Assembly (NCBI GenBank): GCA_051877575.1
Contig: JBJEJA010000022.1
Coordinates: 1 to 45,514, forward strand
DNA from: UBA2882 sp051877575
GTDB lineage: Bacteria > Bacillota > Clostridia > Lachnospirales > Lachnospiraceae
Length of the DNA stretch: 45,514 nt
Reading direction: 5' to 3'
Shown here: positions 16,576 through 25,490 of the stretch, piece after piece
Numbering within the stretch: the first letter of the stretch is position 1
How the letters are laid out: every line of letters starts with the position of its first letter
Notes under the pieces: generated by a model
Databases searched by the model: none
What the model saw: the letters and a program-made list of their open reading frames with translations, nothing else
Told to the model about the DNA's origin: nothing
Position numbers and translations under genes: made by a program

Positions 16576-16662
16576 GATAGAAAGCCCGATAGATGCCAAT
16601 GATATTATGCAATAAGCGGCTGTTTGTTGCTTTTGTTTATAGACTTACCGGTTGGAAATATG

Positions 16663-16696
16663 AAAGTTCCGGCAATCTTTCTTTGCCGGGACTTTT
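16663..16696 (+). terminator. Rho-independent terminator of the PadR operon
   Basis: GTTCCGGCAA (16666-16675) pairs with TTGCCGGGAC (16683-16692), one G-U pair, 7-base loop, flanked by AAA and TTTT. Confidence 0.85.
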
Positions 16697-16716
16697 GTCT
16701 GTTGAGCTTCTTTGAA

Positions 16717-17107
16717 GAGCGCGGAACAAGGGCAAGAAAGAGGAAAAGAGCCCCAAATGCCCACGAAACCTCCCGGAAGAGCGCGAAATAAGGGCAAGAA
16801 AGCAGAAAAAAGCCCCAAATGCCCACGAAACCTCTCGGAAGAGCGCGAAATAAGGGCAAGAAAGAGAAAAAAAGCCCCAAATGCCCACGAAACCTCCCGG
16901 AAGAGCGCAAAATAAGGGCAAGAAAGAGGAAAAAGCGCGAAACAAGGGCAAGAAAGAGGAAAAAAGCCAAATATGCCCACAAAATCACTTGGAAGAGCAC
17001 GAAATAAGGGCAAGAAAGCAGAAAAAAGCCCCAAATGCCCACGAAACCTCTCGGAAGAGTGCGGAACAAGGACAAGAAAGAAGAAATAAGGGCAAGAAAG
17101 CAAAAAA
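16717..17107 (+). repeat. 62-bp minisatellite-like tandem array
   Basis: Units begin at 16717, 16779, 16841, 16903, 16933, 16995 and 17057, each opening with GAGCGCGAAATAAGGGCAAG or a close variant. All spacings are 62 bases except the fourth copy, cut to 30 bases. The last copy breaks up into half-units by 17107. The purine-rich unit contains almost no stop codons in any frame, so long open frames appear on both strands, but no start with a ribosome site or recognisable protein supports them. The gene-free stretch 16576-17297 otherwise contains only the PadR-operon terminator and a 190-bp leader before the VOC gene. Confidence 0.95.
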
Positions 17108-17297
17108 ATTCTTGAAGATCTTGGAGAGCTTCGGGATACTCCGGCTGATAAAATCCGTGCGAGAAGAATTTATCCGTATTGAAAGAGTGGAGAAAAAAGC
17201 GGCAAAAGCAGAGTCCGTTGGGGAGTTCCGGGAAATGATTTTTCCCAGACGGTCGCATGCCTGCAGTATAAAGAATAATAACTATGGAGAAGTGACT

Positions 17298-17681
17298 ATG
17301 AAATTAAACCATATTGCTCTGTATGTCAGGGATTTAGAGGCGGCAAAATTATTTTTTTTACATTATTTTGATGCCGTTTCCAATGAAAAGTATTATAATC
17401 AAAGAACAGGGTTCCAATCCTACTTCCTGACTTTCGAGGATGGAGGACGGCTGGAAATCATGACAAAGCCGGGGCTCGGGGACTGTAACCCGGCGGAAGA
17501 ACAGATGGGATTTACCCATGTGGCTTTCAGCGTAGGAAGCAAAGAAAAAGTGGATGAATTGACGGAACAACTGCACAATGACGGCTTTCGGATCATAAGC
17601 GGTCCGAGGACAACCGGAGACGGTTATTATGAGAGTTGTGTGGAAGGACCGGAAGGAAACCGGATTGAAATAACGATATAA
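17298..17681 (+). CDS. VOC-family (glyoxalase-like) protein
   Basis: A 127-residue protein with the vicinal-oxygen-chelate fold. It starts MKLNHIALYVRDLEAAKLFF, the standard VOC strand-helix opening with the metal-ligand His5, and ends in YYESCVEGPEGNRIEI with the C-terminal Glu ligand. The middle has LEIMTKP and GFTHVAFSVGS with a second His. These match metal-dependent glyoxalase/dioxygenase relatives, but the substrate is unknown. GGAGAAG precedes the ATG at 17298. The frame stays open upstream through the 62-bp array, but that extension is repeat sequence. An assembly gap begins 7 bases after the stop. Confidence 0.88.
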   Translation: MKLNHIALYVRDLEAAKLFFLHYFDAVSNEKYYNQRTGFQSYFLTFEDGGRLEIMTKPGLGDCNPAEEQMGFTHVAFSVGSKEKVDELTEQLHNDGFRIISGPRTTGDGYYESCVEGPEGNRIEITI

Positions 17682-17688
17682 ACATTGA

Positions 17689-17788
17689 NNNNNNNNNNNN
17701 NNNNNNNNNNNNNNNNNNNNNNNNNNNNNNNNNNNNNNNNNNNNNNNNNNNNNNNNNNNNNNNNNNNNNNNNNNNNNNNNNNNNNNNN
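17689..17788. other. assembly gap (100 N)
   Basis: Exactly 100 N between the VOC gene and the AlkD-like gene. True length and content are unknown; the right flank is A-rich with short repeats. Confidence 0.95.
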
Positions 17789-17831
17789 CAAATGCGAAGA
17801 AAAAATGTAAAGAAAAATATGAAGGAAACAT

Positions 17832-18593
17832 ATGAGGGAAGAAACGCGGGCATTTCTGCTGGAAAACAGCGAAGAAGAATATAGAGAATTTTCAGGGAGC
17901 CTGATTCCGGGAGATATCAATATGCTGGGTATCCGCCTGCCGGTTTTAAGAAAAAAGGCAAAGGAGCTGGCAAAGGGTAACTGGAAAGAAGAGTGGGAGA
18001 CCGCGGATATTTATTTTGAGGAGATCATGCTGAGAGGTATGATGATCAGCTATGTAAAGGGAACCATTGACGAAATGTTGCCCTATATTGCGGATTTTAT
18101 TCCGAGAGTCAACAACTGGTCCGTGTGCGACAGTGTGTTTTCCAAAATGGATGTGCTTCGGACAGACAGGGAAAAAACGTGGAATTTTATTCAGCCGTAT
18201 TTATACTCGGATCGGGAATTTGAGATCCGGTCGGGCATTATCATGATGATGCAGCATTTATTAAAATGTGATGGCAATGGGAAGAATAAGAAACGGCTCC
18301 GTACCGTTTCCTATGCGGATTGTGTGTCGGAAACAGAAGAAGAGGGGACCTATTTGGCACGAATACTGGGTGCGCTGAACCGGGAATTTTCCGGGTATTA
18401 TGCGTCCATGGCTGCGGCGTGGACCGTTGCGGAAGCCTTTTGCTGCTATCCGGCAAGCGTATATGCGTTTTTGCAGGATAACAGGATGGATGATGCAACC
18501 TATCACCGCGCCTTGCAAAAAATTACGGAATCCCTGATACCGCAGCCTGAAGTAAAAGAAATCATGAAGATGATGAAGAAAGGAAAAAAATGA
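17832..18593 (+). CDS. AlkD-like DNA alkylation repair glycosylase
   Basis: A 253-residue HEAT-like-repeat protein of the AlkD/DNA-alkylation-repair family, which removes bulky or cationic N3- and N7-alkyl purines without base flipping. The characteristic VNNWSVCDSVF block gives Trp96 and Asp100, and EIRSGIIMMM gives Arg133; these correspond in kind and spacing to AlkD Trp109, Asp113 and Arg148. GAAGGAA precedes the ATG. It heads a tight operon with a small hydrolase and a two-subunit ABC exporter. Its own promoter may lie in the adjacent gap. Confidence 0.88.
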   Translation: MREETRAFLLENSEEEYREFSGSLIPGDINMLGIRLPVLRKKAKELAKGNWKEEWETADIYFEEIMLRGMMISYVKGTIDEMLPYIADFIPRVNNWSVCDSVFSKMDVLRTDREKTWNFIQPYLYSDREFEIRSGIIMMMQHLLKCDGNGKNKKRLRTVSYADCVSETEEEGTYLARILGALNREFSGYYASMAAAWTVAEAFCCYPASVYAFLQDNRMDDATYHRALQKITESLIPQPEVKEIMKMMKKGKK

Positions 18594-18594
18594 A

Positions 18595-19152
18595 ATGAAA
18601 CTTGCAGTGATTTTTCCGGGGATCGGATATCATACGGATAAGCCCCTTTTATATTACAGCAAAAAACTGGCAAAGAATTACGGCTATGAAATAGCGGAAG
18701 TCCCCTACGGGAATTTTCCAAAGGGCGTAAAAGGCTCTCCGGATAAGATGAAGGAGGCCTTTTTTGCTGCCATGAAACAGACGGAAGAAATCTTAGGCGA
18801 GGTGGATTTTGCGGCATATGACAATCTGCTTTTTATTTCCAAAAGCATCGGAACCGCAGTGGCTGCCGCTTATGCGGATAAACATGGCTTCAAGACACAC
18901 AATATTTTCTACACACCGGTGGCAGAAACCTTCCCTTTTGTGAAGCAGGAAGGAATTGCGTTTCACGGAACCGATGATCCCTGGGTGGAGACTGCCGTAG
19001 TGAAAAGAGAATGTGAGGAAAGAAAATTGCGGCTTTATATTACGGAGGGCGCAAATCATTCCATGGAGACGGGTGATGTAATGACAGATCTGAAAAATCT
19101 GGAAACGATAATGAAACAAAGCGAGGAGTATCTCAAATGTTTTCTTATTTAA
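18595..19152 (+). CDS. small alpha/beta-hydrolase-fold protein
   Basis: A 185-residue protein with a compact alpha/beta-hydrolase pattern: ISKSIGTAV gives a nucleophile-elbow-like Ser84, FHGTDDPW gives Asp127 or Asp128, and GANHSME gives His145. The elbow is SKSIG, a variant of GxSxG. There is no signal peptide, so it is cytosolic. The substrate is unknown. It begins one base after the AlkD-like gene and overlaps the first ABC gene by 16 bases, so all are probably cotranslated. Confidence 0.75.
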   Translation: MKLAVIFPGIGYHTDKPLLYYSKKLAKNYGYEIAEVPYGNFPKGVKGSPDKMKEAFFAAMKQTEEILGEVDFAAYDNLLFISKSIGTAVAAAYADKHGFKTHNIFYTPVAETFPFVKQEGIAFHGTDDPWVETAVVKRECEERKLRLYITEGANHSMETGDVMTDLKNLETIMKQSEEYLKCFLI

Positions 19153-20888
19153 AAAAGTATTGGGTATTTTTGATATTAACACCTCTTTTTATGGTGGGAG
19201 AAGTGGTCATGGACCTTTGGCAGCCGCGGCTTATGAGTGTGATCGTCAATGACGGTGTACTGGGGCTGAACAACGGCGGAGTCGGCGATATGGATCTGGT
19301 GCTCCGCACGGGACTGCAGATGATCGGTCTTGTGGCAGTCGGAGGCATTTGCGGTGTGGTATCCGGCATATTTGCCAATCTTTGCAGCCAGAATTTCGGC
19401 AATGATTTGCGGAAAGATTCCTTTGCAAAGATTATGTCCTTTTCCTTTGCACAGACAGATCGTTTTTCTACGGGATCTCTGGTAACGAGAGTAACCAATG
19501 ATATTACGCAGGTACAAAATCTGGTCTCCATGAGCATCCGCGGATTTGTCCGCACATTCTTGCTGTTTGCGGGCGGTATTGTCTGCATGCTTTCCTTAAA
19601 CTTAAGTTTCGGAACGGTGGTATTCTGTGCGTTTGTGCCGATCATGGGCTGCGTTATCTATTTTATGAAAAAATCAGGACCGATGTTTGGTATGCTTCAG
19701 ACAAAACTGGATCATGTCAATCATGTCATGCAGGAAAATGTGTCCGGTGCCAGGGTGGTCAAAGCCTATGTCCGGGAGGAACATGAAACGGAACGGTTTC
19801 GTGAAGCCAATGAAGACCTGGTGGGAACCCAGCTGAGGGTGCTGGAGTTATTTTCCTATATGACACCGATCATGAATGTGATACTGAATATTGCGGTTGT
19901 AGCTGTGATCAAGGTAGGCGGTATTCTGGTGGAAGGCGGGGGCGCCACGCCCGGGAGCGTCATGGCGGCGATCACATATTTGTCGCAGATATTAAATGCC
20001 GTCATGAGAACGGTTATGATCTTTCAGACCGTTTCCCGGGGAAATGCTTCGGCAAAAAGAATCCGGGAAGTGCTGGAATGTCCGGAGGATCTGCGGGATG
20101 GAGCGGCTGCCGGAGGCGATGTGACCCAAAAAGGCCCGGGAGAAATCCGATTCGAACATGTATCGTTTGCATATCCCAACGGAAACGGGGAGCCGGTATT
20201 AAAGGATGTCAGTTTAACCGTATATCCGGGAGAAACGCTCGGCATCATCGGAGCTACCGGATGTGGGAAATCCACGCTTGTCAATCTGATTCCCCGTTTT
20301 TATGATGCTGTGGAGGGAAAGGTACTGGTAGACGGAAAAAATGTGAAGGATTATGCAAAGCAGGATCTGCGAAGCAAGGTTTCCGTCGCTTTGCAAAAGA
20401 GTGAGATTTATTCCGTTTCTGTCAGGGAAAATATTTTGTGGGGAAATCCCGATGCCGATGACAGGGCATTGGAAAGAGCTGCACGGACGGCACAGGCATG
20501 GGAATTTATCGGGAAGCTGCCGGATGGCATGGATACGGTGATCGCACAACAGGGAATGAGCCTTTCGGGAGGTCAGAAACAGAGGCTTGCCATCAGCCGC
20601 GCCATCATCCGCAACAGTGAGATCCTGATCATGGATGATGCCACAAGCGCACTGGATCTGAAGACGGAAGCCGATTTATACAGGATGCTTTCCGAAAATT
20701 ACGGCAATATGACAAAGATCATTGTTGCCCAGAGAATTGCGTCCATCCGCGGTGCGGACCGGATTGCGGTTATGGAGAACGGCAGAGTCGTTGCCTGTGA
20801 CAGCCATGACGAACTGTTGGAAACTTGTGAAATTTATCGGGAGATTTATCAGTCTCAGTTAAGGGACGGAGGTGAGCAGGTTGGCTGA
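19137..20888 (+). CDS. ABC exporter half-transporter, degenerate ATP site (subunit 1)
   Basis: A 583-residue type IV ABC exporter half-transporter: six-helix membrane domain (about 1-300) fused to an ATPase domain. Walker A is GATGCGKST (from residue 372) and the signature is LSGGQKQRLAISRA. After Walker B the catalytic Glu is replaced by Asp (Asp501 in ILIMDDATSALD), and the switch His is replaced by Gln (Gln532 in IVAQR). The same substitutions occur in the TM287/BmrC-type partner of heterodimeric exporters, where this subunit contributes the non-hydrolysing site. AGGAG lies 8 bases before the ATG. It overlaps the preceding gene by 16 bases and the following one by 8. The drug or lipid substrate is unknown. 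Confidence 0.93.
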   Translation: MFSYLKKYWVFLILTPLFMVGEVVMDLWQPRLMSVIVNDGVLGLNNGGVGDMDLVLRTGLQMIGLVAVGGICGVVSGIFANLCSQNFGNDLRKDSFAKIMSFSFAQTDRFSTGSLVTRVTNDITQVQNLVSMSIRGFVRTFLLFAGGIVCMLSLNLSFGTVVFCAFVPIMGCVIYFMKKSGPMFGMLQTKLDHVNHVMQENVSGARVVKAYVREEHETERFREANEDLVGTQLRVLELFSYMTPIMNVILNIAVVAVIKVGGILVEGGGATPGSVMAAITYLSQILNAVMRTVMIFQTVSRGNASAKRIREVLECPEDLRDGAAAGGDVTQKGPGEIRFEHVSFAYPNGNGEPVLKDVSLTVYPGETLGIIGATGCGKSTLVNLIPRFYDAVEGKVLVDGKNVKDYAKQDLRSKVSVALQKSEIYSVSVRENILWGNPDADDRALERAARTAQAWEFIGKLPDGMDTVIAQQGMSLSGGQKQRLAISRAIIRNSEILIMDDATSALDLKTEADLYRMLSENYGNMTKIIVAQRIASIRGADRIAVMENGRVVACDSHDELLETCEIYREIYQSQLRDGGEQVG

Positions 20889-22695
20889 TCAGCAGGGAAA
20901 AATACAAAATTACAGGCTGCCGGGCATGCATGGACCCAGAAGTCCCATGACTTATGAAAAGGCAGACAACGGGAGAGAAACCGTGACGCGGCTGATCGCT
21001 TATTTCCGTGAGCAGGGAAGGCTGATCGCAGCATTGACGGCGGCTGTTGTAGTCGTTGTGGGATGCATGGTATATGCACCCAGACTGCAGAGTAAAGCAA
21101 TCGATCTGATCACGCAGGGAAGATTTGAAGAACTGACAAAAGTGCTTGCAGTCATGCTGATCGTATATGTGATCCACGGATTGGTAACATATATACAAAG
21201 CATCTGTAGTGCGAAACTGAGTCAGGCGGTTGTGAAGAAACTGCGGGAGGATTTATTCTGCAAGGTGGTCCGGTTGCCCGTTGCCTATTTGGACCGCCAT
21301 TCCCACGGAGATATCATGAGCCGCATGACCAATGATGTGGAGAATATTTCCAATATGGTGTCCCAATCCATGAGTTCCATGGTGTCCGGGGTGCTGACGA
21401 TCACCGGGACGGTTGTCATGATGGTCCGGATCTGTCCGCAGCTGGCATGGCGGTCTTGCGCCACGGTTGTTCTGACCATAGCGGCGACACAATGTCTTTC
21501 GCTGGCTATGAAAAAGTTTTTCCGCAAAAGGCAGGCGCTTTTGGGAGAGATCAACGGAACGGTGGAAGAGATGGTAACAGGCTATAAAACGGTAGTAGCC
21601 TACAACAGACAGGATGCCGTCATGAAAAGCTTCTGTGAGACATCGGATGAACTGACGAAGGCGGGAATCATAGCAGAAACCCTCAGTAGCTCCATGGGAC
21701 CGATCATGAACGTGATCAACAATATCGGTTTTGTGATTATTGCGGCTTACGGGGGATATTATGCGATCAAGGGCGTGATCTCCGTAGGGACCATTTCCGC
21801 TTTTATCGTCTATGCCAAGCAGTTTGGAAGGCCTATTGAGGAGCTGGCGCAGATTTACGGACAGATACAGACGGCAATTGCCGGTGCGGAGAGAGTATTT
21901 GCACTGATGGATGAAACTTCCGAAGATCAAAGCGGAGATAAGACAATCGATCATGCCAAAGGAACGGTAACCTTTGAAAACGTGCATTTTTCCTATGTGC
22001 CCGGCAAAGAAGTGCTCCATGGCTTTGATTTTGATGTCAGGGCGGGTCACAAGATTGCATTGGTTGGAGCAACCGGAAGCGGGAAGACCACAGTTGTCAA
22101 TCTGCTGATGCGTTTTTATCATCCGGACAGCGGAACGATCCGGATCGACGGCATTGATATCAGAGACATTTCCTGTGATAATCTGCGTAAAAACATCGCG
22201 ATCGTGCTGCAGGATACCGTGCTGTTTTCGGATACGGTGGAAAATAATATCCGATATTCCAATCCGGGAGCCGGAAAGGAAGAACTGGAACAGGCAGTCA
22301 GATTGAGTTATTGTACCGATATGATCCGGCATCTGCCGGAAGGGATGAATACCATGCTGACAGAAGGAGGGCAGAATCTTTCCCAGGGACAGAGACAGCT
22401 TTTGTCCATTGCCAGGGCTTTTTTGGCAGATCCCCGCATTCTCATATTGGATGAGGCAACCTCCAGTGTGGATACCCGTACGGAAAAGCATATCCAGGAT
22501 GCCATGGTAAATCTGATGAAGGATCGGACCAGCCTGATCATTGCCCACCGCATTTCCACCATTCAGGATGCGGACTGCATCGTGGTCATGGATGCGGGCA
22601 GGATCGTAGAAACCGGTAATCATGAGGAACTGATGAAACAGCGTGGAAGATACTATGAACTGTATATGACGCAGTTTGCCGGAAATGCGACATGA
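20881..22695 (+). CDS. ABC exporter half-transporter, consensus ATP site (subunit 2)
   Basis: A 604-residue half-transporter that should pair with the preceding subunit. The catalytic Glu525 (ILILDEATSSVD) and switch His556 (IIAHRIST) are present, with Walker A GATGSGKTT and signature LSQGQRQLLSIARA. The N-terminal extension PGMHGPRSPMTYEKA is typical of the BmrD/TM288/YheH-type subunit. I start at TTG 20881, since GGAGGTGA (20867-20874) lies 6 bases before it; the in-frame GTG at 20872 sits inside that ribosome site. The gene overlaps subunit 1 by 8 bases. Together they form a heterodimeric multidrug- or lipid-type exporter by family precedent. Confidence 0.93.
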   Translation: MADQQGKIQNYRLPGMHGPRSPMTYEKADNGRETVTRLIAYFREQGRLIAALTAAVVVVVGCMVYAPRLQSKAIDLITQGRFEELTKVLAVMLIVYVIHGLVTYIQSICSAKLSQAVVKKLREDLFCKVVRLPVAYLDRHSHGDIMSRMTNDVENISNMVSQSMSSMVSGVLTITGTVVMMVRICPQLAWRSCATVVLTIAATQCLSLAMKKFFRKRQALLGEINGTVEEMVTGYKTVVAYNRQDAVMKSFCETSDELTKAGIIAETLSSSMGPIMNVINNIGFVIIAAYGGYYAIKGVISVGTISAFIVYAKQFGRPIEELAQIYGQIQTAIAGAERVFALMDETSEDQSGDKTIDHAKGTVTFENVHFSYVPGKEVLHGFDFDVRAGHKIALVGATGSGKTTVVNLLMRFYHPDSGTIRIDGIDIRDISCDNLRKNIAIVLQDTVLFSDTVENNIRYSNPGAGKEELEQAVRLSYCTDMIRHLPEGMNTMLTEGGQNLSQGQRQLLSIARAFLADPRILILDEATSSVDTRTEKHIQDAMVNLMKDRTSLIIAHRISTIQDADCIVVMDAGRIVETGNHEELMKQRGRYYELYMTQFAGNAT

Positions 22696-22732
22696 CAAAA
22701 TACAAAATGTGACTCTTCTATGTCTGTTTTTG

Positions 22733-22741
22733 TGATATAAT
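22733..22741 (+). promoter_or_regulatory. extended -10 promoter for the two-component operon
   Basis: TGATATAAT is a perfect extended -10 element (TG-N-TATAAT). No good -35 box lies 17 bases upstream, which is common for extended -10 promoters. The kinase ATG is 46 bases downstream. Confidence 0.6.
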
Positions 22742-22786
22742 AATATAATTTTATGTTGTGAATTTTTTCTGTTACGGGGGGTTGGA

Positions 22787-24565
22787 ATGGAAAGCAAAAA
22801 CCGTTTGCTGAATTGGACGCTGATAATATATGTGGCAGCAGTAGTGGTATCTGCAATACTGTTGGTTTATATCGGCGTGTCCGAAAATGTCCGCGTGGTC
22901 AATAAGCGGGAGAGTGACGGCTATGTCCGGATCGGAAATTATGAATATACGGAAATAGAGGATGCGGATGCGCCCCTTGGCATTAGGAGGGGATTTGTAT
23001 GGAAATTAAATGAGGTTACGCAGGGGGATACCTCCCTTGTTTTTTATATCGTACACACTTATGCCAATGTTTATCTGGATGGGGAACAGGTCTACAGCAT
23101 CGGACCTGGGGAAGAACAGCGCATCGGAAAAACAATCGGCAGCAACTGGGTGGCGGTACCGCTGCAAACTTCTGACAGCGGCAAAGAGGTCCGGGTGGAG
23201 CTGGTGCCCGTTTATGAAAGCGTCCGCAATCGGCAGGTAGACCTGCTCATCGGTTCTGTGGCACAGATCTATCGGGAGCGTCTGCAAGCGGATCTGCCGC
23301 AGCTGATCGTCAGCCTGATCGCATGGATTGTAGGCGTTGCATTTCTGGGGATTGCGGTTTCGGACTGCATCAGGGCAAGGAAAGGAAAGAAGGCTTTCGA
23401 TGCCAGTTTTGTGTTTTTGGGACTTTTCTCGCTGACACTGGGAATATGGAAATTGTCCGATACGCGGTTTTCGCCTTTGCTCATGCCTCAGAACCCCATT
23501 TTGCTATCCTATATTTCCCTGATCATGCTGGCTCTGGCGGGAGTGCCGCTCATTATGACGGTTCAGACCCAGTTTCAGCAAAAACGCTACCGGTTTCTGG
23601 ATATCATCTGCATGGTCAGCATCATTTCTTATATGTTTGTTCTGGGTATGCAGATTGTGAATGTGACAGATCTGCGGGAAAATCTGTGGGTGACACATGT
23701 ATGGATGGTTGTGTATGCGGCTGCGCTCATAGCGTCGGTGACTCATTGGTGCATCACCCATAAAAAGGAGAAACATTCCAGGCTGCCGGAGGGGTTATTT
23801 GTGCTTTGTGCCATCGGCGGTGTGGCAGATGTCATCAGTTTCTATATAAAAGGAAATTCATCGGGGATTATATTTACGCTGTCCGCTTTTCTGCTGTATG
23901 TGATCCTGACGGGAGTTATCCGGATTATCGGATATATGGAGCAGGAAAGAAAACTGAAGGAGCAGGAGGCGGAACTGGCTTCCAACCGGATCTCCATTAT
24001 GTTAAGCCAGATACAGCCCCATTTTTTATATAATTCGCTGAATTCGATCTATCATCTGTGTGCAAAGGACCCGGATAAAGCAAGAGAGGCAATCAGTAAC
24101 TTTTCGGATTATCTGCGTGCCAATCTGGATTCCCTTACCTATGCCGCGGCGGTACCTTTTGAACGTGAATTGCAGCATGTCCGCATTTATCTTTCGCTGG
24201 AAAAGATGCGCTTTGATGAGGGACTGAATATCCAATATGAAATCGAAACAACAGACTTTCTGATTCCTGCGTTGACTGTGCAGCCTCTGGTGGAGAATGC
24301 GGTCAAACACGGTATCGGGAAAAAACCGGAGGGCGGAACTGTGAAAATCGCGACGCAGGAGTGCAGAGATTATTTTGAAGTAACGATTTCTGACGATGGT
24401 GTCGGATATGATGAAAATGCAGTCACAGATGGTCAAAGATGTCATGTCGGAATAGAAAATGTCAGAAACAGGCTGTGGCAGATGTGCCGGGCCACTTTGG
24501 AGATAAAAGGTGAAAAGGATAAAGGTACCGTAGCAAAAATCCGTGTGCCGAAGGAGAAAATGTAA
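22787..24565 (+). CDS. LytS/YesM-type sensor histidine kinase with extracellular sensor and 7-TM region
   Basis: A 592-residue membrane kinase. TM1 lies near residues 8-30, then an extracellular beta-rich domain (about 35-165, including VYLDGEQVYSIG) resembling 7TMR-linked jelly-roll sensors. A block of about seven helices (170-385) is followed by a short coiled coil and the His_kinase domain with IQPHFLYNSLNSIY (phospho-acceptor His412). The ATPase domain has the N-box LVENAVKHGIG and G-box SDDGVGYDE. GGGGGG before the ATG is the ribosome site. The stop abuts the response-regulator ATG. The ligand is unknown; a carbohydrate is typical of similar jelly-roll sensors, but that is inference. Confidence 0.92.
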   Translation: MESKNRLLNWTLIIYVAAVVVSAILLVYIGVSENVRVVNKRESDGYVRIGNYEYTEIEDADAPLGIRRGFVWKLNEVTQGDTSLVFYIVHTYANVYLDGEQVYSIGPGEEQRIGKTIGSNWVAVPLQTSDSGKEVRVELVPVYESVRNRQVDLLIGSVAQIYRERLQADLPQLIVSLIAWIVGVAFLGIAVSDCIRARKGKKAFDASFVFLGLFSLTLGIWKLSDTRFSPLLMPQNPILLSYISLIMLALAGVPLIMTVQTQFQQKRYRFLDIICMVSIISYMFVLGMQIVNVTDLRENLWVTHVWMVVYAAALIASVTHWCITHKKEKHSRLPEGLFVLCAIGGVADVISFYIKGNSSGIIFTLSAFLLYVILTGVIRIIGYMEQERKLKEQEAELASNRISIMLSQIQPHFLYNSLNSIYHLCAKDPDKAREAISNFSDYLRANLDSLTYAAAVPFERELQHVRIYLSLEKMRFDEGLNIQYEIETTDFLIPALTVQPLVENAVKHGIGKKPEGGTVKIATQECRDYFEVTISDDGVGYDENAVTDGQRCHVGIENVRNRLWQMCRATLEIKGEKDKGTVAKIRVPKEKM

Positions 24566-25351
24566 ATGGAAATAATTGCTGTAGATGATGAAAAAATAGC
24601 ATTGGACGGCTTGATAGAGGGAATAAACAAGGTTGTGCCCGATGCCCGGGTGCAGGGCTTCCGCAGTGGGAGAGCGGCACTGGAGTATGTGAAGGAAAAC
24701 GGATGCCAGGTTGCTTTTCTGGATATTGAAATGCCGGAGATCAGCGGTGTGGCATTGGCCAGAGCGTTGAAAGTGCAAAAACCGGAGATCAATATTATAT
24801 TTACCACCGGTTACAGTCAGTATACAAAGGATGCGTTTGAACTTCATGCCAGCGGGTATATTATGAAACCGGTTACGGAGGAAAAGATACGCAGGGAGAT
24901 TGAGGATCTGCGTCATCCGGTAAAACATGGGGAAGACCAAAAAGTCCGTATCATGACATTCGGTAATTTTGAAGTGTTTATCGACGGGAAACCCGTCAAA
25001 TTTCAGTACACGAAAACAAAAGAAATGCTGGCATATCTGGTGGACAGAAATGGTGCCATGTGTACCAACGGAGAACTGATCGGCATCCTGTGGGAAGATG
25101 ACGAAAATGCCGGGGCGCGCATTTCCTATTTGAAAAATCTGCGTGCGGATCTGATTACAACCTTAAAAAAATATGACTGTGATCATATTCTGGCACGTAA
25201 AAGAGGAGAAATCGGAATTATTCCCGACAAAGTCAAATGTGACTATTATGAGTGGCTGCGGGGAAGCGCGGAGGGCATTAATGCTTACCGGGGTGAATAT
25301 ATGGAACAATACACATGGAGTGAAATCACACACGGAGATTTGGAAATATAA
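24566..25351 (+). CDS. response regulator with SARP/BTAD-like winged-helix output
   Basis: A 261-residue regulator. The receiver domain (1-120) has acidic residues Asp7, Asp8 and Glu9, phospho-acceptor Asp53 (FLDIEMP) and Lys101 (MKPV). The output domain starts near 128 with IMTFGNFEVFIDGKPV and KTKEMLAYLVDRNGAMCTNGELIGILW, the winged-helix pattern of SARP-type and Trans_reg_C regulators. That is unusual beside a LytS/YesM-type kinase, which more often pairs with LytTR or AraC outputs. The ATG follows the kinase stop with no gap. A strong terminator lies 30 bases after its stop. Likely targets are the adjacent surface-protein genes, by position only. Confidence 0.92.
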   Translation: MEIIAVDDEKIALDGLIEGINKVVPDARVQGFRSGRAALEYVKENGCQVAFLDIEMPEISGVALARALKVQKPEINIIFTTGYSQYTKDAFELHASGYIMKPVTEEKIRREIEDLRHPVKHGEDQKVRIMTFGNFEVFIDGKPVKFQYTKTKEMLAYLVDRNGAMCTNGELIGILWEDDENAGARISYLKNLRADLITTLKKYDCDHILARKRGEIGIIPDKVKCDYYEWLRGSAEGINAYRGEYMEQYTWSEITHGDLEI

Positions 25352-25381
25352 AAATGTAATCCGTCATAAGGTATATCATAA

Positions 25382-25413
25382 AGAGACATACGGCTCGACC
25401 GTGTGTCTCTTTT
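25382..25413 (+). terminator. Rho-independent terminator after the response regulator
   Basis: An 11-bp stem (25382-25392 with 25400-25410, one T-G pair) with a 7-base loop is followed by TTT. It separates the two-component operon from the surface-protein operon. Confidence 0.9.
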
Positions 25414-25426
25414 GTGTCTCTACGCT

Positions 25427-25435
25427 TGCTATAAT
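25427..25435 (+). promoter_or_regulatory. extended -10 promoter for the surface-protein operon
   Basis: TGCTATAAT is a perfect extended -10 element 17 bases after the terminator. No good -35 box is seen, as expected for an activator-dependent or extended -10 promoter. Confidence 0.65.
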
Positions 25436-25490
25436 ATTGAAGAATATGGATTATAAGGGATAGTATGCCCTTTTCACAAGATAGAAAGGT

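Noticed and set aside
16605..17258. Minus-strand frame of 217 codons with repeated hydrophobic peptide
   Set aside because: It arises from the 62-bp array; the unit is not a multiple of three, so the repeat reads through rotating frames, as expected of noncoding repeats.
16881..17297. N-terminal extension of the VOC protein into the repeat array
   Set aside because: The extension is Lys/Arg-rich repeat translation and the internal ATG at 17298 has a ribosome site and starts the VOC fold exactly.
21253..22797. Minus-strand open frame of 514 codons
   Set aside because: It is fully antisense to the second ABC exporter subunit and the composition (His/Ile/Arg-rich) is typical of a shadow frame.
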